A stretch of DNA of 29,323 bases from B75-G9 sp964564905. GTDB lineage: Archaea > Hadarchaeota > Hadarchaeia > Hadarchaeales > Hadarchaeaceae. The stretch is from positions 1 to 29,323 of the forward strand of contig CAZMCI010000010.1 in assembly GCA_964564905.1 (NCBI GenBank), given 5' to 3'. This document shows, piece after piece, positions 7,196-14,777 of the stretch. The position numbers and the translations under genes are program-made. Numbering within the stretch: the first letter of the stretch is position 1; each line of letters opens with the position of its first letter. Below the pieces are notes generated by a model. The model saw only the letters and a list, made by a program, of their open reading frames with translations. It ran no database searches and had not been told where the DNA came from.

Positions 7196-9154
7196 TTATC
7201 CTTTGTAACCGATTTTTTGTTTCAGCGATTCTATTGACTCCGGGTTCAGCAAGGTGGTGGTATCTCCTATTGGCTCGTTCATCGCCAGCGCTTTCAAAAT
7301 TCGGCGCATGATCTTACCGCTTCTGGTCTTTGGAAGTTCATCCGCGAAAATAATCCTCTCCGGTCTGGCTATCGGTCCCATGCTCTGGTCTATGTGTTTT
7401 ACCAGTTTTTTGGTTAGGTCATCAGATGGTGTGAATCCGGGCTCGAGTATCACGTAAGCCACGGGTACCTCTCCCTTTACCTCGTGAGGCTTTGCGACCA
7501 CCGCGCTTTCGACCACTGCTTCGTGTCGGTTCAGCGCATCCTCCAGCTCGGCCGTCGAGAGGCGATGTCCAGCGACCTTCATCACGTCATCCACACGTCC
7601 CGTGGCGCGAATACAGTTGTAGGGCATTTTTCTGGCACCGTCACTTGTGAAATAGAACTTGTTGTGGTATCGATTCCAGTACGTCTCCCTGTACTTGTCA
7701 TCGGCCTTGTACAGTCCGCGCAGCATGCCGGGCGCGAACGGTGGAAGCTGCACAAGATACCCACTTTCCCCTTCCTTCAAAATTTTTCCTTCCTCGTCCA
7801 CGACTTCGAGTCTCGTCCCGGGGAACGGTCTGCCGGCAACGCTGGGTATGAAAGGCCCGATTCCTGGGAGTGACATTATCAGAGTGCCCCCGGTTTCGGT
7901 CTGCCACCACGTATCCGTGATCGGACATCTTCCCCCACCCACGACGTTGAAATACCACATCCACGCTTCCTTGTCTATGGGTTCACCGACCGTACCGAGC
8001 AGTCGAAGCGTGCTGAGGTCGTGCTTTTTGGGCCACTCCTCGCCGAGCTTTACGAACATCCGTATCGCGGTGGGGGCCGTATAGAGGATCGTGACCCCGT
8101 GCTTTTCTATAATCTCCCACCATCTATCCGGAGCGGGGTAGTCCGGGGCACCCTCATAGACCAGCATCGTGGCGCCATTCGTGAGCGGACCATAACACGC
8201 GTACGAGTGACCGGTGATCCATCCTATATCGGATGTGCACCAGAAGATGTCATCGTCATGGATGTCGAACACCCATTTTGTCGTCCAGTAGACTTGAGTC
8301 AGATAACCGCCGGTTGTGTGGATGACGCCCTTTGGTCTCCCGGTGGTCCCGCTGGTGTACAGCAAGAAGAGCATGTCCTCGGCGTCCATCACCTCAGGTT
8401 CGCAGTTGGAGTCGGCTTTTTCCATCAGCTCGTGCCACCAGTAGTCACGTCCTTCGACCATGTTGACCTGATTGCCCGCGCGTCTGACGACGATCATCTT
8501 CTCGACTTTAGTTCCTTTTATTCCCTCGTCAGCGTTGGCCTTCAGGTTCACGACTTTTCCTCTCCTGTAGTATCCGTCGGCCGTTATGAGGACCTTCGCC
8601 TCTGCATCCTCAAGCCTAACCCTGAGCGAATCGCTGCTGAAAGCGGAGAACACCACGCTGTGGGGAGCACCTATCCGGGCGCATGCCAATAACGCGATCT
8701 GCACCTCAGGGATCAAGGGCAGGTAAATACCGACTCGGTCACCCTTTTTGACTCCAAGGCTTTTGAGGACATTGGCCAGTTTGTTTACTTCCCGATACAG
8801 ATCGTTATACGTAAGGACGCGAACCGGTTCATCCGAGGGTTCGGGAACCCAGATTATCGCCTTCTTATCTCCCTTTCCGGCCTTTACGTGCCGGTCCACG
8901 GCGTTGTAACATGCATTTATCTTTCCTCCCAAGAACCACTTGATGTACGGGGGTTCCCACCGATATGCTTCGTCCCATTTTTTGTACCATTCCAGCCCCT
9001 CTGCCGCCCGTTCCTCCCAGAACTTTATCGGGTCTTTGGCGGCTCTCTCATAGATACCCTCGTCGCTTACCCAAGCTCTTTTCTTGAGCTCCTCGGATGG
9101 CCAGAACACATCTCTTTCTTTCTCGTCCGCAACGACCCATTTAACGTGTTTCAT
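7196..9154 (-). CDS. acsA: Acetyl-CoA synthetase, AMP-forming
   Basis: The enzyme converts acetate, ATP and CoA to acetyl-CoA, AMP and PPi in the cytoplasm. Adenylate-forming motifs are intact: LLYTSGTTGRPKGVIH (P-loop-like A3), TDTWWQTETGG with the acetate-pocket Trp, YFTSDGARK, and the C-terminal KTRSGKIMRRILK, which holds the catalytic Lys that acetylation silences in other species. Length is 652 residues, as expected. ATG 9154 has an SD (GGTGA) 5 bases upstream on the minus strand and a TATA-like AAATAT near 9191-9196. It appears to be a single-gene transcript facing away from the structured-RNA region. Propionate could also be a substrate. Confidence 0.96.
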   Translation of the reverse strand: MKHVKWVVADEKERDVFWPSEELKKRAWVSDEGIYERAAKDPIKFWEERAAEGLEWYKKWDEAYRWEPPYIKWFLGGKINACYNAVDRHVKAGKGDKKAIIWVPEPSDEPVRVLTYNDLYREVNKLANVLKSLGVKKGDRVGIYLPLIPEVQIALLACARIGAPHSVVFSAFSSDSLRVRLEDAEAKVLITADGYYRRGKVVNLKANADEGIKGTKVEKMIVVRRAGNQVNMVEGRDYWWHELMEKADSNCEPEVMDAEDMLFLLYTSGTTGRPKGVIHTTGGYLTQVYWTTKWVFDIHDDDIFWCTSDIGWITGHSYACYGPLTNGATMLVYEGAPDYPAPDRWWEIIEKHGVTILYTAPTAIRMFVKLGEEWPKKHDLSTLRLLGTVGEPIDKEAWMWYFNVVGGGRCPITDTWWQTETGGTLIMSLPGIGPFIPSVAGRPFPGTRLEVVDEEGKILKEGESGYLVQLPPFAPGMLRGLYKADDKYRETYWNRYHNKFYFTSDGARKMPYNCIRATGRVDDVMKVAGHRLSTAELEDALNRHEAVVESAVVAKPHEVKGEVPVAYVILEPGFTPSDDLTKKLVKHIDQSMGPIARPERIIFADELPKTRSGKIMRRILKALAMNEPIGDTTTLLNPESIESLKQKIGYKG

Positions 9155-9203
9155 GATTTCACCGTGATTCTTGGAGTTTTTGTCTTATGGATATTTAACT
9201 TCT

Positions 9204-9243
9204 GCGGCGGGGGGTCCCCCTGCGAAAGCCGGGGGTGAGCCGC
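9204..9243. other. GC-rich hairpin with GNRA-type loop
   Basis: On the plus strand GCGGC (9204-9208) pairs with GCCGC (9239-9243). Inside, CCCCC (9216-9220) pairs with GGGGG (9231-9235), then GC/GC closes a GAAA tetraloop (9224-9227). GNRA loops favour the plus strand as the RNA strand. It sits just upstream of the acs promoter and is followed by TTTT. It could be part of the neighbouring RNA candidate, a terminator or an independent element. Confidence 0.5.
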
Positions 9244-9252
9244 TTTTCCCGT

Positions 9253-9259
9253 TTATAAA
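9253..9259 (+). promoter_or_regulatory. TATA box for the structured-RNA candidate
   Basis: TTATAAA inside GTTTATAAAG is a good archaeal TATA box. A start about 25 bases later would fall near 9282-9285, just before the N gap and the folded GC-rich region. Confidence 0.45.
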
Positions 9260-9282
9260 GAGCCTCAAGTCGCGCGGCTGAA

Positions 9283-9450
9283 AGATGCCNNNNNNNNNNG
9301 CCTTCCGCGGAGGGGTCGAGGGGTGGGCGGAAGCAGGAACCCGGAGCACCCGAAAAGGGGAAAAGCTTCCGCGAAACGCTCCCCGAGCGGAGGCGGTGAG
9401 GACGTGCGCGAAAAGCGGAAGCCCCCTGCGCGCGGGCCCTCACGTTTTCT
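9283..9450 (+). ncRNA. Candidate structured noncoding RNA, interrupted by a sequence gap
   Basis: This region has no convincing protein and is far more GC-rich than its surroundings, the usual sign of a structured RNA in thermophiles. Stems on the plus strand are GCGGAAGC (9327-9334) with GCTTCCGC (9365-9372), CGCTC (9377-9381) with GAGCG (9385-9389), and GTGAGG (9396-9401) with CCTCAC (9438-9443). A short CCC-GAAAA-GGG hairpin lies inside the first stem. A T-rich tract follows at 9445-9451, a possible terminator. A TATA box lies upstream. I could not match conserved SRP RNA helix 8 or RNase P core motifs. The 10-N gap hides part of it, and the strand is inferred. Confidence 0.5.
9290..9299. 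other. Assembly gap (10 N)
   Basis: Ten undetermined bases lie inside the structured-RNA candidate. The true length is unknown. Confidence 1.
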
Positions 9451-9465
9451 TAAGTGAAAGGAGGA

Positions 9466-10053
9466 TCATTTTCCGGTCAGGAAGCGTTTTTCGGCCTCCT
9501 TTCTGATCTCATCTATCCACGGGAACTCTTTGATGTACGGTTCCAAGTCCATGTTGACTGCGTGCCATAGCTCGTCCAGTTCAGGTGACCGATTACCTCG
9601 CTCACGATACTTTACCGCTTGCACAAGTATGGAAAGATAGTCGGCGGCGTGCACGAGCTTGGATTCAAGAGTGCGCTTTTCGGTGTATTCTCTCCACATA
9701 TTTAGATATTTTTCTTTCTGCGGAAGATCGCTTAACAACTCGTTTAGCGCATTTCGCTCTATTTGCTTTTTTGTCTCTTTAGACCCCAAATGTCTGAGTG
9801 CAGGATAAGGAAAATCGCCGAGAAGTGCTTCGGCCCAATCGTGCACCACCGCCATGCCTAGGGCTCGTTCATGGTTTATCTTTATCTTCCGCTGTTCGAG
9901 TTCGCCGGCAAGTACCAATGTCATCGCCACCACATCGAATGTGTGTTGTGCCACATCCTCGACCTCACCAAGCGGCACGTTACAGAGGAGCCAGCCCGTG
10001 CGAGGAATGCGCTTGAGGTTGTTAAGATGCTCGAACAGTTTTTGCAATTTCAC
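9466..10053 (-). CDS. HD-domain phosphohydrolase (YfbR/HDDC2-like 5'-deoxynucleotidase)
   Basis: This HD-superfamily hydrolase has the expected metal ligands in order: H in VAQHTFDV (about residue 37), HD in VVHDWAEALLGD (about 70), and D in VHAADYLSI (about 138). The preceding LKRIPRTGW and the E-D-V-x-x-H spacing are characteristic of the YfbR/HDDC2 group, which dephosphorylates deoxynucleoside monophosphates. The substrate here is not proven. The 195-residue length is typical. It lies 60 bases downstream of the first deoxyhypusine synthase gene on the same strand, so the three genes may be co-transcribed. Confidence 0.85.
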   Translation of the reverse strand: MKLQKLFEHLNNLKRIPRTGWLLCNVPLGEVEDVAQHTFDVVAMTLVLAGELEQRKIKINHERALGMAVVHDWAEALLGDFPYPALRHLGSKETKKQIERNALNELLSDLPQKEKYLNMWREYTEKRTLESKLVHAADYLSILVQAVKYRERGNRSPELDELWHAVNMDLEPYIKEFPWIDEIRKEAEKRFLTGK

Positions 10054-10113
10054 TCAAACCACCTCGGCAAACTCTTGTTATTAGCTATTTTCAACTTTTT
10101 CGTGCAGTTAGCT

Positions 10114-11058
10114 TCATAATCTCTCCATCAACGCGCCCACGATCAGCGGAAGCAACACCGTGGCATCGCCGTCTACCGTCACATAACTCGCCTTCTCCTT
10201 TACCTTGCCCCATGAAACCGCCTCGCGTAGCCTGGCGCCGCTGAGACTACCGTCATATTCTTGCGCTGTGGTGAGATAGACCGCGTAATCGAGACCACCC
10301 TTGAAGGTGTTCCACCATAGCGTATGGTGTTTGCTTATCCCTCCCCCAATTATGAGCGCCCCGGTACGCTTGGCGCCGAACACCACATCAGCCAGTTCTT
10401 GCTCGTCTTGGAACTCATTCAGTTTGAACCTGCGATGCTCCTGCCAGAAGAGCCACAGCTGGGAGCCAAAAGCTCCGTCAAAGATGCCCGGCACGTAGAT
10501 AGGGATCTTTTTCTTCCAGGCCCAGTACAGGATCGAGTTTTTATTCAATTTTTTTCCAAATTCCCATATGAGTTCTTTGCATGAAAATTCGTACTTTCCC
10601 TTTTCCCATAGTTCGTTCAGGATCGGCTGCATTTTTTCCTCGAGTACCAGACCATAGCTCTCGTTCGGTGCCAGTACATTGCCTATTCTGTTTATACCCT
10701 CGCGGTGTAACTTGGCGTCGTCCATCTCGAAGCTTCCATGATAATAATCTTTCCATGTGCGCGCCAGATCGTGGTCCAAGGTACCACAGGTGGTCAGGAT
10801 GATGTCCACAAGCCTTTTTTTCACCATGTCTCTGATGATTCCCCTACACCCCGTCGCGACGATGCATGCCGGAAATGATAAAAATTTAGTGCATTTTTCC
10901 TCACGTTCCATACGTTCGAGTATGTCTACAGCGACCCCAACTTTTTTTGCGACAAAGCCTCCTCCTCTCTCCATCTGGTGCACTAATTCACCTAGACTCA
11001 TCCCTCTCCGCAGCGAGATATCCCTGACTGGCGGTCCGAGAAGTTTTTTGGTTTTCAT
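10114..11058 (-). CDS. dys: Deoxyhypusine synthase
   Basis: This NAD-dependent enzyme moves the aminobutyl group of spermidine to a Lys of translation factor aIF5A. The catalytic Lys lies in EAVSWGK (about residue 285). Other sites are present: TTCGTLDHD in the NAD region, GGGISKHH with the His matching human H288, and QEYDGSLSGAR with the Asp matching human D313. The residue aligned to human D316 is Leu. The 314-residue length fits archaeal DHS. ATG 11058 has GAGG 7 bases upstream. It follows a divergent paralogue by about 39 bases in what looks like one operon. Confidence 0.93.
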   Translation of the reverse strand: MKTKKLLGPPVRDISLRRGMSLGELVHQMERGGGFVAKKVGVAVDILERMEREEKCTKFLSFPACIVATGCRGIIRDMVKKRLVDIILTTCGTLDHDLARTWKDYYHGSFEMDDAKLHREGINRIGNVLAPNESYGLVLEEKMQPILNELWEKGKYEFSCKELIWEFGKKLNKNSILYWAWKKKIPIYVPGIFDGAFGSQLWLFWQEHRRFKLNEFQDEQELADVVFGAKRTGALIIGGGISKHHTLWWNTFKGGLDYAVYLTTAQEYDGSLSGARLREAVSWGKVKEKASYVTVDGDATVLLPLIVGALMERL

Positions 11059-11097
11059 AATTTGCCTCTACGTTTTGAAATCCAGAACAGCTGTTAT

Positions 11098-12111
11098 TTA
11101 TTTTTCGAATATCCGGGAAAGATCCGGGTATTTTCTCTTGGATTTTATTCTCTCGTTCAGAGCGTGGGCTACCAGTGGAAGGGCGATTGTCGCGTCACAA
11201 TAACACGTGACGTTTTTTCCGGTGGCCGAGGTCTTTCCCCAGCTGATCGCTTCTTCTAGAGTACATCCGCTGAGTCCACCCCACTGGGGGGAGTCCGTGG
11301 TTATCTGGATGGCGTAGTCGTGGGGATAGGGAACCTCCCCTCCCCGAAGCAGGTCTCTGCATACGGTGGCCAGCTGTGCGAAGTCTTTCGGCACCCCTCC
11401 ACCGATGTACACCACCCCGGATCTGCCGACCTCATCGACCACCCTCGTGAGTTCACGAAAGTCCTCCATCATGTCCACCTTGATGTTCTTCCCTTTGACT
11501 CCGGCGGTTAACGCTGCGACACCATAACCGCTGTCGACCAAAGCCGGGCAGTAGACTGGTACCTTGTGCCTGTAGGCGGTTGATAGAATACAATTTAACT
11601 TGCGCTCGTCAAGCCACTTTCCAAACCTGTGGAGGAACTCTCGAGTGGAGTAGACCTCATTTTCGTCCAATTCGAGGATAAACTTTTCAATAAGATTTTC
11701 CATTTTTCGATATTCGAGTTCGTCGGCGTAAACGTCGTAGAAGCGATCAATTTTGTGTTTGAGTAGATCAGCATCGTCCACCAGGTAATGACCCTTCCAG
11801 TATCCTGCACCCATCGCATCCAAGATGTCCTCCGAAATGTTCGCTCCAGTGGAGACGAGTATGTCGATGTACCGGTTTTCGATCAGCCAGCAAACTATCT
11901 TCCACATCCCGGTGGTGCTCATTGAACCGGAATAGCCCATGATGATGACCAAGTCATCCGCTTTTATCATATCCTCCCAGACGTCCACAACTTCACCGAG
12001 TTTTCTACCCTGAAACCCGGTTTTGCTCATCTCATTGAGGAGTTGTGAGATGGTTTTTTCCCTGACCTCTATCGTTTTCAATTTTTCTTTGAAGTATGGA
12101 GTTTCGCGCAT
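11098..12111 (-). CDS. Deoxyhypusine synthase paralogue with altered substrate site
   Basis: The fold and catalytic Lys (EAISWGK, about residue 293) are those of deoxyhypusine synthase. However, the segment KHH of true DHS is PKDFAQ here, and QEYDGS is replaced by SPQWGGLSG. Thus residues aligned to human H288, D313 and D316 all differ. This signature matches, in my recollection, the DHS-like homospermidine/SpeY-type group, so polyamine synthesis rather than aIF5A modification is plausible. The open frame starts at TTG 12117, but ATG 12111 is preferred: the TATA box TATAAAAA (12140-12133) predicts transcription starting almost at that ATG, a leaderless arrangement. Confidence 0.85.
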   Translation of the reverse strand: MRETPYFKEKLKTIEVREKTISQLLNEMSKTGFQGRKLGEVVDVWEDMIKADDLVIIMGYSGSMSTTGMWKIVCWLIENRYIDILVSTGANISEDILDAMGAGYWKGHYLVDDADLLKHKIDRFYDVYADELEYRKMENLIEKFILELDENEVYSTREFLHRFGKWLDERKLNCILSTAYRHKVPVYCPALVDSGYGVAALTAGVKGKNIKVDMMEDFRELTRVVDEVGRSGVVYIGGGVPKDFAQLATVCRDLLRGGEVPYPHDYAIQITTDSPQWGGLSGCTLEEAISWGKTSATGKNVTCYCDATIALPLVAHALNERIKSKRKYPDLSRIFEK

Positions 12112-12132
12112 GTTCAAACCTATTTTCCTCTT

Positions 12133-12140
12133 TTTTTATA
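12133..12140 (-). promoter_or_regulatory. TATA box for the DHS operon
   Basis: TATAAAAA on the minus strand is centred about 25 bases from ATG 12111, which predicts a leaderless or near-leaderless transcript covering the two DHS-type genes and possibly the HD gene. Confidence 0.55.
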
Positions 12141-12353
12141 GTTAAAAATTTTTGCATGAATGCGACGTGTTTTCATCGCCCATTTTCGTACAATCATCAA
12201 TTTGATGAGTAAGAAATTGGTGAACATTTGCTTTTTGCATACGAGGTTTGATTTGAAAAATTCTCTCATCGTCATGCTGGGTTTTTGTGTCATCCCAGCG
12301 GGTAAAGCGAAAAGTCTAAAATGGATGTTTTCAAAGGTTAATCGGTGGTGAGT

Positions 12354-12620
12354 ATGGAACAAACACCCGGTGGAAAAAAACTGGTTGGTAAGATCTCCCA
12401 CTACTTCACGAAAATAGGGGTGGGAGTTGTGGAACTCAGTGACGAACTTAAAGTTGGAGACAGGATCTCTATCGAGGGCGCGACCACGAACATACAACAA
12501 ACGATAGAATCAATGCAGATAGAACATAAAAACGTGGAGAAAGCTGGAGCTGGACAGTCGATTGGACTGAAAGTAAAAGACCGCGTGCGTGAGGGAGATC
12601 TTGTCTACAAGTTAGAATAA
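12354..12620 (+). CDS. EF-Tu domain-2-like small protein
   Basis: This 88-residue beta-rich protein resembles domain 2 of translation GTPases standing alone. It reads KLVGKISHYFTKIGVGVVEL, then LKVGDRISIEGATT, then MQIEHKNVEKAGAGQSIGLKV, and ends in REGDLVYKLE. Homologues are usually labelled 'translation elongation factor-like' and have no proven function. ATG 12354 is chosen over the two upstream GTG codons because GGTGGTGAG lies just before it and acts better as an SD. It is divergent from the DHS operon, with about 240 bases of AT-rich DNA between. Confidence 0.75.
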   Translation: MEQTPGGKKLVGKISHYFTKIGVGVVELSDELKVGDRISIEGATTNIQQTIESMQIEHKNVEKAGAGQSIGLKVKDRVREGDLVYKLE

Positions 12621-12748
12621 TTCTCCCGGTCGGCTCTTCAGAAGACTTATTTTATTGGAATTTTTGGCGTACAACGGTCATTTTGGGCGGCGAGTGTTCA
12701 ATTCCTCAATTGATTTAAGCCCACGGGAAAAGGTGTGTTTGAGGTTAT

Positions 12749-13558
12749 ATGCCGATTGAGACGTTCCCGATACACAAGTTGCCCGGAGTTCCTCACATCA
12801 AGAGGATAGCGGCAAAATACTACGAGCAACAATTGCTGGCAGATGTGATCAGAGCCGGGAACATCCCTAAACATATCGCGATAATTCTGGACGGTAATCG
12901 AAGATTTGCGGAAAGCAGAGGGCTAGAGAGGATCGAAGGGCATTTTTTCGGCGCTAAAAAACTCGAGGAGGTAGTGAGTTGGTGCCAGGAACTGGGGATC
13001 AAACACATTACAGTATATGCTTTTTCAACGGAGAACTTCAACCGTCCCGAAAATGAGGTACACGCGTTGATGAACCTTTTCGCGCAGAAATTTCGAGAAG
13101 TGGTAAGGGATGAGCGCGTTCACAAGTACAAGATACGGGTCAGAGTGATAGGTAACATCGAGCAGTTACCTGAGAACGTCAGGCAGGCGATTGAAGAGGC
13201 CCAAAAGGCGACACAGGGATATGATGGATATACCCTCAATTTGGCTGTTGGTTATGGGGGTAGGGCCGAGCTGGCAGAGGCCGTTCGACGAATATGCGAG
13301 CGTATCGAGCGTGGAGAGCTAAAGCCGAGTGAGGTCGACGAGGATGTGATAGGCAGGCACTTGTACACTGCTGGGTTGCCAGATCCAGACTTGGTCATAC
13401 GGACTAGCGGAGAGGAGCGGCTGAGCGGTTTTCTCCTGTGGCAGTCGGCTTACAGCGAGCTATATTTCTGTGAAGCCAACTGGCCGGAGTTTACGAAGAT
13501 AGACTTTCTCAGAGCGATTAGGACATATCAGAGTAGGAATAGGAGGTTCGGGCGGTGA
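12749..13558 (+). CDS. uppS: Polyprenyl diphosphate synthase (cis-prenyltransferase)
   Basis: This enzyme makes long-chain polyprenyl diphosphate, the lipid carrier for glycan assembly such as N-glycosylation in archaea. HIAIILDGNRRFAE holds the catalytic Asp and diphosphate-binding Arg. HITVYAFSTENFNRP and PDLVIRTSGEERLSGFLLWQ are family signatures, and SELYFCEANWPEF ends the core. Its 269 residues match archaeal enzymes. A TATA-like GATTTAAGC near 12710-12718 fits a short leader. Its TGA stop is close to the start of the downstream phosphorylase, suggesting coupled translation. Confidence 0.95.
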   Translation: MPIETFPIHKLPGVPHIKRIAAKYYEQQLLADVIRAGNIPKHIAIILDGNRRFAESRGLERIEGHFFGAKKLEEVVSWCQELGIKHITVYAFSTENFNRPENEVHALMNLFAQKFREVVRDERVHKYKIRVRVIGNIEQLPENVRQAIEEAQKATQGYDGYTLNLAVGYGGRAELAEAVRRICERIERGELKPSEVDEDVIGRHLYTAGLPDPDLVIRTSGEERLSGFLLWQSAYSELYFCEANWPEFTKIDFLRAIRTYQSRNRRFGR

Positions 13559-13562
13559 TCCT

Positions 13563-14360
13563 CTGAGAGCGGAAATTGCCATAATAGGTGGCTCCGGTCT
13601 GTACTCAATGTCGACGTTTGAGAGGGCCAAAACCGTCAACGTGGATACACCTTATGGTAGATCCCAGAAGCTTCTCATGGGAAAGATCCGGGGAAGAAAG
13701 GTAGTGTTTCTTCCCAGACATGGGGTTGGGCACACCGCTCCGCCCCATTTGGTCAACTATCGTGCAAATATTTGGGCTCTACATAAACTTGGGGTCGAGA
13801 GGATATTGGCCACGATGAGCTGTGGTTCGATTAATCCGAAAATGCGGCCGGGCAGATTTGCGGCTGTAACCCAGTTCATCGACTTTACGAAATCTCGAGC
13901 AAATACCTTTTATGAGGGCGGTGGATCCGGGGTTGTTCATATCGACATGACCGAGCCCTACTGTCCGGAGCTACGTGAACTCCTTGTGAAATCCGCAAAA
14001 AAGTTGAGTATCGGAGTTTATCCTAGTGCCACCTATGTGTGTACCGAAGGTCCACGCTTTGAAACAGTGGCGGAGATAAAAGCGTTTCGGAAACTTGGGG
14101 CAGATTTGGTAGGGATGACCGGTGTGCCCGAGTGTGTTCTCGCGCGGGAACTGGGGATGTGTTATGCTGGGCTTGGGATCATAACAAACTATGCCGCTGG
14201 TATTTCTAGGGTGAAGCTCACCTACACAGAGGTGGCTGAAACGCTCGATAAAAATACCACGCAAATTCAAAAGCTCCTCCTGGAGACAATACCAAAAATC
14301 CCAACACGGCGTCTGTGTTCATGCAAGAGTGCTTTGGACGAAGCCGTCGTAAGGGTTTGA
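13563..14360 (+). CDS. Purine/methylthioinosine phosphorylase (PNP/MTAP family 2)
   Basis: This enzyme cleaves purine or 5'-methylthio-purine nucleosides with phosphate. The phosphate-binding AEIAIIGGSGLYS lies upstream of the first ATG (13608), so translation must begin earlier. No ATG, GTG or TTG exists in frame there. CTG 13563 sits 5 bases after GGTG (13554-13557) and gives MRAEIAIIGGSGLY, so I use it. A one-base error after GTG 13555 is the alternative. CTEGPRFETVAE and MTGVPECVLARE are family motifs. IITNYAAG has Asn where adenine-type MTAPs have Asp, pointing to 6-oxopurine substrates such as methylthioinosine. Length with this start is 265 residues, normal for the family. Confidence 0.88.
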   Translation: MRAEIAIIGGSGLYSMSTFERAKTVNVDTPYGRSQKLLMGKIRGRKVVFLPRHGVGHTAPPHLVNYRANIWALHKLGVERILATMSCGSINPKMRPGRFAAVTQFIDFTKSRANTFYEGGGSGVVHIDMTEPYCPELRELLVKSAKKLSIGVYPSATYVCTEGPRFETVAEIKAFRKLGADLVGMTGVPECVLARELGMCYAGLGIITNYAAGISRVKLTYTEVAETLDKNTTQIQKLLLETIPKIPTRRLCSCKSALDEAVVRV

Positions 14361-14361
14361 A

Positions 14362-14616
14362 CTACTCCTCGTAAAATTCTTCGTAATACTCAGGTGGTTC
14401 GAGTTCAAATTCAGGTTCTTGCGGTCTTTTTCTCTTCTTTTTCTTTTCCACAATGACTGCCACTTCTCTGGCTTCTCCTCCCTTTTCGCTTATTTTGTAA
14501 GAAGCATGTTTTCTTACCTTTCCTTTATACCCGCAGCGTGGACAAGTGAGACGTTTTGAGCGTCCAACCTTGGTCGGTACCAGCACGGTGCCACATTTTG
14601 GGCAAAACTCCATCAA
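14362..14616 (-). CDS. Small zinc-ribbon protein (RPB9/TFS N-terminal type)
   Basis: This 84-residue protein carries one zinc ribbon, MEFCPKCGTVLVP followed by LTCPRCGYKGK, like the N-terminal ribbon of archaeal TFS and RNA polymerase subunit RPB9. The C-terminal TFIIS-type ribbon with its catalytic acidic pair is absent. Instead there is a basic run (EKKKKRKRP) and a strongly acidic tail (ELEPPEYYEEFYEE). It could be a transcription-related accessory protein or another nucleic-acid binder. It converges with the phosphorylase gene with one base between stops. TTTATAAG near 14657-14664 is a possible minus-strand TATA box. Confidence 0.7.
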   Translation of the reverse strand: MMEFCPKCGTVLVPTKVGRSKRLTCPRCGYKGKVRKHASYKISEKGGEAREVAVIVEKKKKRKRPQEPEFELEPPEYYEEFYEE

Positions 14617-14777
14617 GCATCACCAACGTGGATAAGTTTTAGGAGTACGAGATACTTATAAATTTATCGTTTTTGTGGTTTTGGGCAGTTTGTTCATTGA
14701 GTAACTTTCAAAAACGTTTTATCCAACCCCCGCTGATTTTGAGATATGGGATAAAAATAAGTATCGGCGGTGACGGG

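Noticed and set aside
9283..9450. Assignment of the structured region to SRP RNA or RNase P RNA
   Set aside because: I could not find the SRP helix 8 loop motif or the RNase P GAGGAAAGTCC-type core; GTGAGGACG is only superficially similar.
12120..12500. Minus-strand 126-codon frame over the DHS promoter and the EF-Tu-like gene
   Set aside because: It overlaps the well-supported gene at 12354 and the TATA box of the DHS operon; the encoded sequence looks like no family.
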